A stretch of DNA of 64,000 nt, taken from positions 5,352,001-5,416,000 of the forward strand of contig NC_083526.1 in NCBI RefSeq assembly GCF_032362555.1. The letters run 5' to 3'. Every line of letters begins with the position of its first letter. Position 1 is the first letter of the stretch. Below the pieces are notes generated by a model. It did not search any database and was not told the origin of the DNA. It saw only the letters and a program-made list of their open reading frames with translations. This document shows positions 55,179-64,000 of this stretch, one piece after another. Origin of the DNA: Amyelois transitella. Lineage: Eukaryota; Arthropoda; Insecta; Lepidoptera; Pyralidae. The translations under genes and the position numbers were made by a program.

Positions 55179-57644
55179 CTATTTCTTTACCGGTATATTC
55201 TTGCACACCCATTCCATGCCTTCCTGAAAAAAAAAACAAATACTTGTTCGAAAAATAAATAACTGATTGTCTCAATCTTCCTCCTGGCTTTAGTCCCGGT
55301 TGCATCTTCACCACTCTGGCGAGGAGCCCGGGGCATGTCTTCGACCATGAACCCTGAATTGGGTGAATCTATTCTGGATTGGGAAGTCCGATTTAGCTAC
55401 ATGAAGCTACAACTTACTGACCTCTGCAACTTTTGCAGAGAAACCTAACTCATATTTTTTTCCCATCACAATGATTTTCAGTGTGGTTCCTGGCACCAAT
55501 ACAAAAATGAATAAGACCACTCCATCTCTTTCCCATGGATGTCGGGATGTCGTAAAAGGCAACTAAGGGATAGGCTTACAAACTTGGGATTCTTTTTAGG
55601 CGATGGGCTAGCAACCTGTCACTATTTGAATCTCAATTCTATCGTTAAGCCAAATAGCTGAACGTGGCCATTCAGTCTTTTCAAGACTTTTGGCTCTGTC
55701 TACCCCGCAAGGGATATAGACGTGACCATATGTATGTATGTACAATGATTTTCCTAGCTGTAAGTGCATTAGTTAGAACCTGTTGGAACTCATACCAATG
55801 TGTGTCATTTCACTAGAAACATATCTTTTTTTTTAATTACACATATTGACATAGTAACAGTTTGCTACCCCATCGCCTACAAGAAGAATTCCATATTTAT
55901 TATCTTTTCCCTAAGTCGCCTTTAACGACATCCATGCGAAAGAGTGGTCCTATTCTGAAGTGCCGGGAACCACATAGTCCAACTATAAATAAATAAATAA
56001 ATAAAAATATAACCTTAACTCCGGTGCCGTCCGTAGCCACACAGGCCTGGATCTGCCAAGTGCGATCCCTGATCAAATGTAGACCGAGATGCTGAGCTAC
56101 ATCGCTGGCAGGTAATGCTGGAATATGAGGATACATACATACATACATACATACTACATACATACATAAAATCACGCCTCTTTCCCGGAGGGGTGGGCAG
56201 AGACTACCTCATTCCACTTGCCACGATCTCTGCATACTTCCTTCGCTTCATCCACGTTCATAACTCTCTTCATGCAAGCTTGGCGGTTTCGGGTACTTTT
56301 GACCTGACCAAAAGGATATGAGGATACCACGTCATTGAATAGAATTCTCACTCTTTTTTAGTTACTAGCAACCCGCTAATGATAGAATTACGATTCAAAT
56401 AGTGACAGGTTGCTAGCCCATCGGCTAGAAGATGAATCCCAAGTTTATAAACTTATCCCTTGGTCGCCTTTTACGATATACAATCTCAATTCTATCATTA
56501 AGTTAAATAGGTGATTGTGGACTTTCAGTTTTTCAAGACTGTTGGCTCTGTCTACCCGGCAAGGGATATAGACGTGACTATATGTATGTATGTACCTGTA
56601 GCCAAATCCTGCTTGTTGGCATATACCAGTAGAGGAACTGCTCGCAACTTATCGTCTTGAAGCAGCTCGGCTAACTCCTGACTGGTCTCCTCGAGACGTT
56701 GATGGTCAGAGCAGTCCACTACATAAATCTGAAATGAATTGTTTGTTTTGTAACTAAATGTGTCGGAAACATTTAGGTAGTTGTTCCTTCTACGTATTTT
56801 ATGTTCAAAGATACCTGTTAAACTATATATATTGGTTCTCAGAATTATTTAAAGGATACAGACCTAAAATTAACTGAGCGCCACATGCTAATCTATTGTC
56901 TATGTGAAGTTTTATTCATAATTTTAAGGTTACTTAGAAGAAATTGCTTGTGATAGGTTGCATTTAGCTGCAAAGCAAATTTACATAGATTTGTTCTAAC
57001 TCATTATGATGCAATAAAAAGTTATTGTATTGGACATGATTGTCTCATATGTGTGTGTATGTACATAAAATTATGCCTATTTCCCGAGGTGTAAGAGAAG
57101 CCTGACAAACTACATCTTACCACTTACCCTGCTTTTGCTTCATACACATTCGTTAGGTTAAGCATATACTTACATACATACGTAGTATACAAAACGTAGG
57201 TAGACAGAGCCAACAGTCTTAAAAATACTTATAAGCCACTATTTGAATCTCAGTTCTATCACTAAGCCAATCAGCCAAATGTGGTTAAGCATATACTTAC
57301 AAGTATATCAGTATTTTCAAAATAATTCCTCCAATAAGGCCTGATCTTCCTCTGCCCTCCTATATCCCACACATTCAATTTGAATCCACTGGAAAGCACT
57401 GATTTTATATTAAATCCAGCAGTAGGAGTTACATGGTCTACGTCTTCTGAAGCAAGCTGCTTTAATAAGGTTGTTTTCCCAGCATTATCAAGGCCTAATA
57501 GTAGCAAACGCAATTCCTTCTCAGGATTTGAACGAAGCTTCTTCAGAATACTGAGTAAACCCTGTAATTTTAAATTTTGTGATGAAAACATAGTGAATAC
57601 ATAGCTTACTTCAAAACGTTAGTTATCTGATTTTGACGTACCAT
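55179..57644 (-). CDS. Arl3: ADP-ribosylation factor-like protein 3
   Basis: Small GTPase of cilia and microtubules; in other animals it releases lipid-modified cargo from UNC119 and PDE6D carriers. Coding exons are 57644-57642 (only the ATG, then GTACGT), 57561-57301, 56728-56596, 56117-56014 and 55223-55179. The phases fit and the product is 181 residues, close to the usual 182. It begins MGLLSIL, because the ATG exon splices onto GGTTTACTC. The open frame in exon 2 with its own ATG at 57591 lies in the intron and is not the start. Visible motifs: P-loop GLDNAGKTT, switch 1 [11 protein letters not shown], switch 2 [21 protein letters not shown], guanine-specific NKQD and the end EGMEWVCKN. 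These match ARL3 rather than ARL2. The introns are full of A, C and F repeats. The gene is head to head with NHP2 and its promoter has an X-box. Confidence 0.93.
55273..55455 (-). repeat. Family F repeat in an ARL3 intron
   Basis: TTCCTCCTGGCTTTAGTCCC, GGAGCCCGGGGCATG, GAATTGGGTGAATC and ACTGACCTCTGCAAC, in reverse order to the copy at 59697. Confidence 0.7.
55481..55744 (+). repeat. Family A interspersed repeat, near full length
   Basis: TCAGTGTGGTTCCTGGCACC to GACGTGACCATATGTATG, with GATGTCGG duplicated near 55540. Lies in the last ARL3 intron. Confidence 0.83.
55852..55978 (-). repeat. Family A repeat, head half
   Basis: AACAGTTTGCTACCCCATCG to GTGCCGGGAACCACATAGTC, ending 36 bp after the donor of ARL3 exon 4. 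An (AAAT)n tract follows. Confidence 0.72.
56130..56310 (-). repeat. Family C LINE end with (CATA)n
   Basis: A (CATA)n stretch, AAAATCACGCCTCTTTCCC, GGGTGGGCAGAGACTACCTC and TTCATAACTCTCTTCATGC, immediately upstream of ARL3 exon 4 (on the minus strand). Confidence 0.75.
56362..56597. repeat. Two half family A copies, head sides joined
   Basis: 56362-56478 is reversed (GACAGGTTGCTAGCCCATCG to GTCGCCTTTTACGATAT). 56481-56597 is forward (ATCTCAATTCTATCATTAAG to GACGTGACTATATGTATG). The second ends right at the ARL3 exon 3 donor. Confidence 0.7.
56729..57054. other. ARL3 intron, nothing recognised
   Basis: Intron DNA between ARL3 exons 2 and 3 without a recognised repeat. Confidence 0.45.
57055..57290 (-). 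repeat. Diverged family C end followed by a diverged family A piece
   Basis: 57055-57160 has ATGCCTATTTCCCGAGG and CTTCATACACATTCG (C). 57165-57290 has (CATA)n, GTAGACAGAGCCAACAGTC and CACTATTTGAATCTCAG (A). Confidence 0.55.
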
Positions 57645-57734
57645 ATTGTAAGTTCTATTTAATTCAAATACTTGAACATAATTGAATTATTTCTGAAAAG
57701 AGCAGCAAATCGAATCAAATTGTTGACAATTATC

Positions 57735-57748
57735 GTCACCATAGCAAC
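57735..57748 (-). promoter_or_regulatory. RFX X-box in the ARL3 promoter
   Basis: GTCACCATAGCAAC fits the X-box pattern RYYNYY-AT-RRNRAC at every position. It lies 91 bp upstream of the ARL3 start codon. RFX factors use this site to drive cilia genes in animals, and ARL3 is a cilia gene. Confidence 0.75.
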
Positions 57749-57918
57749 GGTGTAATAACAAACAAGTACCTTTGAAACGTTCCTTACTACGTAAGTAGGA
57801 CAAAGGTATTTCAATTTTTTGCGAAGAAAAATTATTTTTTATAAAACAAGCGTACATACCGACCTAAATTTTTATTTATAGCCGCGATATCTACCTACTA
57901 ACCTTTAGTGGCGATGTA

Positions 57919-57958
57919 ATGAGAATTCTGAACAAATTTTCTGTCAGAGCTATACTAG
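57919..57958 (+). other. Possible orphan first exon
   Basis: An ATG opens MRILNKFSVRAIL and meets a strong donor, CTAG|GTAAGTG, after 40 bases. The peptide looks like a mitochondrial targeting start. It lies between ARL3 and NHP2 on the NHP2 strand, and no matching downstream exon was found. Confidence 0.3.
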
Positions 57959-58122
57959 GTAAGTGTTTGACGTCTGGCACTGCACCGTCAATCAATGTCA
58001 AGTTAATCATTTATTCATTTGTGTTGTCCGCGTTGTGCGTGCTGCTTGTGGTGCATGTTTTTGCCGGGCACGTGTTCTTTGTATTTATTTTATATTAACA
58101 CGAATTGTTTTTATCGGACATT

Positions 58123-58975
<853 letters not shown>

Positions 58976-59696
58976 ATTTTGAGTATTTAGAGTAATCATA
59001 ATTTTTGGTTGGTATTGACTGTCAAAACATACATTTATGTATATACTAGGTTCACTTTTTACAACGTAAACCTGTATTTTTATTATACTCTGAAAGTAAT
59101 ATAGGACAGTTTTGAGGTGGGCAATAAACCTAAAAATAATTCCAGAATACATTTCTAAAAATGTTATTGTCTGTGTAAAATGATAAAGATGTTGTATTTG
59201 ACCAATGTATTAAAAGTCCCTTATTGTCATGAAAATTTATCAAGTAAATATATTTATATATGAAAACCTAGTTATTACTAAAACAATAATCTCGAGGCCT
59301 GTATTGCATATAGCAAAACTTTAAAACTCTGACAAAAGATTGAAAATTTTTAATTTGCCAATAACATGCATTTATTTTTGTATAAATTTCATAATATACC
59401 AATTTTAAAAAATATAAGAAGAGTCATTTATAGATGGGAAGACTACCAGTAAACCTATCTATTGAAGGTCTTTATAATAGTTTTATTTCCTGTAAGACAT
59501 GTTAATAAATAAGTACTTATAGTTTAAGATTCATTCTGTTTTTTTTTTTAAATACCTTATGTTATTGTAAGAGTTCTCACTCAACTATTCTAATGTTGGG
59601 GGTCGAAATATGCCATCATCATCATAGATTGTAATAATTACCAATGGTAAATTAAATTCATTTTTTTTATGGTTAATCTTATATTTAATATGGAGC
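58976..59696 (+). other. NHP2 3' side and intergenic DNA
   Basis: The NHP2 3' untranslated region with AATAAA near 59120, then AT-rich DNA without recognised features. Confidence 0.5.
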
Positions 59697-60045
59697 GTCG
59701 ATGGTCGAATCGTAAGGTGCCGATTAAAATGCGTGATGCGCAGAAAGGCACAGGTTCAAATCTCACCTCGGCCATGTATATGTAATGTCTACAAAGTTAC
59801 ATAGGTATATGTACATTTGTTTGAATACCAACTGATGCTCTTACCGTAAGGAAAAACATCGTGAGGAAACCTGCACATTCAAGCAACTGGATGTGTAAAC
59901 ATGGATCAATACAATACAAGTTAGGTTCTCCTGCAAAGGTAAAAACCTGACTCACCCAATCCAGGATCAAAGAACGACCTAGGCTCCTCTCTAGAGAGGT
60001 GAGAATGCAACCGGGACTAAAGCCAGGAGGAAGAAGACCTCTAAT
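59697..60045 (+). repeat. Family F SINE-like repeat, longest copy
   Basis: Begins ATGGTCGAATCGTAAGGTGC. It has the polymerase III-like B box in AGGTTCAAATCTCACC, then CAAGCAACTGGATGTG, ACCCAATCCAGGATC and AGCCAGGAGGAAGAAG. This fits a tRNA-derived SINE. Confidence 0.75.
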
Positions 60046-60071
60046 ATTTAATATGCTTACCTATTATATTA

Positions 60072-60350
60072 ACTTGGGATAGCTCTAGTAGGTGATGGGC
60101 TAGCGACCTGTCACTATTTGCTATAGGTACAGCTAACATGGCTTTTCAGTCTCTTCAAGACTTGTCTCTGTCTACCTCACAAGATAGATAGATAAAACTC
60201 TTTATTGCACCATAAGAGAAAACATACAAAACAACACAAAGCAGATATAGATAGTACAAAGGCGGACTTATCGCTTAAGCAATCTCTTCCAGTCAACCTT
60301 TGGGTGGATATATAGAAGACCAAGATATATAGACGTGACTTTATGTATGT
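60072..60350 (+). repeat. Family A repeat split by a family E insertion
   Basis: The A part runs 60072-60182 (CTTGGGATAGCTCTAGTAGG to TACCTCACAAG) and resumes at about 60328 (TATATAGACGTGACTTTATG). A reversed family E copy, starting GATAGATAAAACTCTTTATT, fills the gap. E therefore inserted after A. Confidence 0.7.
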
Positions 60351-62149
60351 ACCTGTAAAACATACACTTTCATCATATTCAACAGATATGAAGAAGAAGA
60401 AGCTTAAGTCTTTTGTTCGGTTAAAAATGAAACAAATCAATTTACACATACATTTATTACATTTATTAAAATCTATGGGTACGTAAAAAATGGCAGATTG
60501 TCATAGACTGACAGTGAAGATTGGCAAATTACAATTACTTTAATTACGCACTAGGATCACTAAAATGCCTTAGCTAGTCTAGATTTGCAATAGAGCCTAG
60601 GTTTCAGTACATTAAATATTCCATATGAAAATATATATTAAATGACCAATACAAGTTTCTATCGACCACCCATAAAACGTTCACGTAGTCCACCTCTACA
60701 AATTCAGATTAAAACCCAAATCAACGCCTCTATTCACAATTTTAGCAAGACATAATAAATGTATTACCTCTCGCTCTATTTCTTCTATTAACCTTAAATA
60801 TAGAAAGAGGGCAGATGATAAAGTAATGGACATGTGTACGAGTAAGTTATGCGCGTGGAAACAGGTTCAAATCCTATGACCATATTCTGAGTTATGAACA
60901 TTAGTTTTGGGTGCTAACCGATGCAATACCCTAAAAAGACTACTAACGATGATGTGACAAAGAATTTGGAAACAACTGAGTGATACTGGATAAATAACAT
61001 AATGTCTTTATATTGACTACAGGTAGGTATACAATACTGAAACCTATGCGCTATGGTAATACTAATAATTGAAGCAATTAGACTTACGAGAGTAACCCTG
61101 CATTAGAATTAGTGCTTCGCGATGAGATCTTAGAAAAATACATTATTTAAAATATAGTTAAAAATGTCAAAATTATCTGTTGACGCTATCTTTTAATCTA
61201 TAGCGGGAGCAATGATTCGGCTCGACAATGTTGTGTCGGAAGTTGTATATATGCTCCTATACGTGAAAACTTTGCTTGCGCGATTTAGACTTTTGGCTGG
61301 TTTTACTGATAGCGTCCTGTGAGAGAGAGAGATGTCGCCACAATGTTGTCTATGCATATGTTTATGAAGCTATTTCAAAATGATAGTCATATAGGAATAT
61401 CTCATCTTTAAAAATCCACAAACTATGTACCTACTATAAAACCGCCAAAATATAACTTTTATGGAAAGTTTCGAAATATAACGATACTAAAATAACGGTA
61501 ATATTGACAATCGATAAATAATGTGGTCGCAGATTAAAAGATAGCAACAAATCGATAAAATTAAATTTGTAAATAAAATTTATATTTCTAACGACGACAA
61601 AAATGTACTAAACAAATAAACTACCATGACCCAGAACCAAAGACAAATATTTGTAATTCTTTTTTGTTATTAGGTCACGATAAGTTATTTGTTCGAGATA
61701 ATAAAATACTGCAGTGTATTTAGTGTTGATGACATTTTGTACTTTCAGATACTTAGGGCTTGAAATACTCGCACATTGTATTTAGCGACGAATCATTGAC
61801 ACGACGAACATGTTCCACGCTCAAATGTCTTTTCCATACAAATCGTATTTTTTAGCTGTTTTTATGTTACTATGCCAAAAGAGAAATAAGTAAGTTAATT
61901 AATTTAGATATAAAGAAATTACATAAGTCTTTATATCTAAATTAATTAAATTTAATAAAACATGTTTGCATGTAGAAACAAATAATATCAAGAAAAAATA
62001 CACTTGTAAATAGGAATAATCAACGATTTTATGTCCGCCATTTGCATAGTTTAATTGATGAAAAATAAAAAAAAAACAATTATAAATGCAAAACTATTTT
62101 GCGTACATACCCAAAGCGCTCTCAATCGACAACAATTACATTTTAGAAG
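60351..62149. other. Long intergenic stretch
   Basis: No supported gene. A short repeat (TAGCGGGAGCAATGATTCGG at 61201) matches the inverse of 22834-22870. A hairpin lies at 61895-61949. Confidence 0.45.
61895..61949. repeat. Perfect 21-bp hairpin
   Basis: 61895-61915 (TTAATTAATTTAGATATAAAG without interruption) and 61929-61949 are exact inverses around a 13-base loop. Very AT-rich. Confidence 0.85.
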
Positions 62150-62340
62150 TACAGTCAGCAGAAAAACTATTGTAGGACGTTAAAATAAAAGAAATAACAT
62201 TTCGCATGGGGGGTTAATTCAATAAACTTTAAGAATAAGCTTATTACAAATTCTAATTACAGCATCTGCCCTAAAAATCTACCACATTGTAAATAAGTTC
62301 TTGTTAATAAACTTTACATAAATTTCATCTGCTGACTGTA
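62150..62340. mobile_element. MITE with CAGTCAGCAGA ends
   Basis: TACAGTCAGCAGA (62150) and TCTGCTGACTGTA (to 62340) are exact 13-bp inverses. If the outer TA is the target duplication, the element is 62152-62338, a non-coding mariner-type MITE. Confidence 0.65.
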
Positions 62341-63244
62341 TCTAATCCAACCTTTGGTATTAATGGTTTGACCATACTAATCACAGTTCTGTCAAAACCT
62401 ATCACAGACTAATAATTTTGGGTTATTCCCTACTCCTTAAGAATAAAGAATAATCCTTCTTTTTCTGAAGCAATAAGCACCCATCAAACCAAGCGTCCAT
62501 TTCTCTAACACACACTTAAAACTTAAAATAGACAGGTTTTATTACAAATACCTTAATACTGAATATAAGCTAAGTTTAATTTGACATTTAAAAATAGATC
62601 CATGAATAAATAAAAAGGAATTGGTTGAAATTTCACACATTTTTTAATACTGAATAAAATTGCTGAGTTTTAGATAAAAATGCAGTCCCGGGCTATAAAC
62701 AGGTGAAAATTCAATCTGAATTGCGCTACGAAAATCGAGAGACCATAAAAATAAAAATCAATTTCTTACCTCTATTCTCTTCTAAATATAATTAACCTAA
62801 ATAGTGAGATGTCGCAAGAAAGTAGTGTACAAAAATATTACATATTATATTAATTATATATGAACTTTCCGGGCTGATGGATTTTGCGATATTTTCTCAA
62901 ACTCTAGGTAATTCTTAGATTACTTAAAAAATAATTGTAATTAAAATATTAATCAATCACAATTACAATCAAATGACCGATAGATACATCAATCCAAATT
63001 ATAAAAGTGATCAAACAAAAAAATCGCGCCTCTTTCTCTGAGGGTATGCAGAAGTTTAAGTGGTATAAGAAAGGTAACACAAAATCTACCAGCCCACCTC
63101 CCATTGTCACTTCTAAGAAATACACCGCCACCGCCACCGACTATATATTGACTATATTATTCCCTTGTCTACAACCTACCAACACTCACTACGTGCAGTT
63201 CACAATAGGGTTACATCAATTATAGCAATTAATATTTTATAGAA
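62341..63244. other. Intergenic, nothing recognised
   Basis: AT-rich DNA. A short family C fragment (CGCGCCTCTTTCTCTGAGGG) is seen near 63026. Open frames here have no support. Confidence 0.45.
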
Positions 63245-63432
63245 AACTAGCGACCCGGCCCGGCTTCGCACGGGTGCAAAATTATAAATGTAAATAAACA
63301 AAATAAAAACCTTCCTCTTTAATCACCCTACCTGTTACAAAAAACCGCATCAAAATCCGTTGCGTAATTTTAAAGATTTAAGCATACAGACAAACAGACT
63401 AAAATAGCGACTTTGTTTTATACTATGTACCT
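63245..63432 (+). repeat. Family G RTE-type LINE 3' end
   Basis: AACTAGCGACCCGGCCCGGC to GCGACTTTGTTTTATACTATG, the inverse of 2630-2834. Confidence 0.72.
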
Positions 63433-63504
63433 AGTGGCTAGCCCGCCACCGCTCAGTTATGAGACGGCGGGTTATTGCGATTACATATTGTAATTGACGT
63501 AGTA

Positions 63505-63635
63505 TAAACATAAAATCGGGCCTCTTTCCCGCAGGGGTAGGCAGAGACTACATCTTTCCATTTGCCCCGTTCCCTGCATACTTCTTTCGCTTCATCCACA
63601 TTCATAAATCTCTTCATGCAAGCTCGTCGATTTAC
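63505..63635 (-). repeat. Family C LINE end
   Basis: ATAAAATCGGGCCTCTTTCC, GGGGTAGGCAGAGACTACAT and CTTTCGCTTCATCCACATTC, close to 21027-21140. Confidence 0.7.
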
Positions 63636-64000
63636 ATGTAGGTACCACTTCTGATTTTATCTTTTCATAAGCTTCACAAAAAAAGAAAAACACTTCCATC
63701 GAAGTGCTAATTAAGTATGTTTATTGTAAACAATTTTATATGTGTATGTATGATGTATGTATGTAATAATTATTTATAATATGTTTTTTATGCAGTCGTA
63801 GCCATAATTGATATAATCCGTTTTGGAAACCATACAACAACCAGCATTTAATAACCTAAGTTTTTATATATATATAAAACACAGTCTATACTTAGCGCTA
63901 AAATATTCAAAGGTGATCGTGAGCTGTGACAAGTCGTCTTACGAGGAAATACTGGGATTCTAAGCAAATATTTCAAGAAACATATTAAGTTTTTTAGTTG
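63636..64000. other. Window end, nothing recognised
   Basis: AT-rich DNA with short (TATG)n and (TA)n runs. Confidence 0.45.

Larger units (their letters stand above)
57645..58122. promoter_or_regulatory. Shared promoter region of ARL3 and NHP2
   Basis: Only 478 bp separate the two divergent start codons, so both promoters must lie here unless upstream exons exist. No TATA box is obvious. A GC-richer, repeat-free patch lies at about 57965-58080. The X-box is on the ARL3 side. Confidence 0.7.

Noticed and set aside
55900-56175. 91-codon minus-strand frame as a separate gene
   Set aside because: It is ARL3 exon 4 read through both splice sites into a microsatellite and a family A repeat.
57271-57591. 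ARL3 start at the ATG at 57591
   Set aside because: This would add 12 residues foreign to ARL3. The sequence TTACAG just before GGTTTACTC is a splice acceptor, and ATG|GTACGT upstream restores the normal MGLLS start.

Overview
The window is nuclear DNA of an insect, most likely a moth or butterfly (Lepidoptera). Genes have many short GT-AG introns and the DNA is AT-rich. It contains ARL3 and NHP2 orthologues. It is saturated with short interspersed repeats of types I recall as common in moth genomes. No species can be named. There are no bacterial genes, CRISPR arrays or rRNA genes; the tRNA-like stretches all belong to SINEs.

Layout. 1-3125 (+) is the 3' part of an unrecognised gene with a lysine-rich C-terminus. 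Converging on it at 6327-4801 (-) is a complete three-exon gene for a small lysine-rich protein with a signal peptide; its exons are too short to show up as long ORFs. 7128-10756 is an apparently intact hAT transposon with an 8-bp target duplication and a two-exon transposase. 10.8-23.3 kb is intergenic or first-intron DNA packed with repeats. 23306-30748 (+) is a six-coding-exon gene for a secreted insect protein of unknown function, with a possible non-coding first exon at about 15.4-15.6 kb. 33017-54622 is a single env-bearing Ty3/gypsy retrotransposon (minus strand, 514-bp LTRs, TTAA duplication) swollen by nested insertions: a pogo/Tigger DNA transposon near its 3' end (34414-39070), and a BEL/Pao retrotransposon inside pol (43146-50859) that itself holds a piggyBac-like remnant (45427-46953). 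55179-57644 (-) is ARL3 and 58123-58975 (+) is NHP2. These two are head to head over 478 bp that contain a textbook RFX X-box. 59-64 kb is intergenic with a few repeats and small inverted-repeat elements.

Repeat families, named here for reference. A: about 265 bp, starts with a GTGCCG...CGGCAC hairpin and ends in (TATG)n; the most frequent family. B: tRNA-derived SINE with A and B boxes. C: LINE 3' end encoding a short C-terminal peptide, with a (TATG)n tail resembling that of A. D and G: RTE-type LINE 3' ends. E: another LINE 3' end with a (TATC)n tail. F: SINE-like, with a GGTTCAAATCC box. H: a short repeat seen twice. Strand in these entries is the orientation in which the tail lies at the right.

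How the parts relate. Host genes occupy only about a tenth of the window. The two lysine-rich genes may be an inverted pair. ARL3 is a ciliary small GTPase and its promoter carries the cilia-gene X-box, so its control looks conserved. The mobile elements record an order of events: gypsy first, then BEL/Pao and pogo into it, then piggyBac into BEL/Pao. The gypsy LTRs show no difference by eye, so all of this seems recent.
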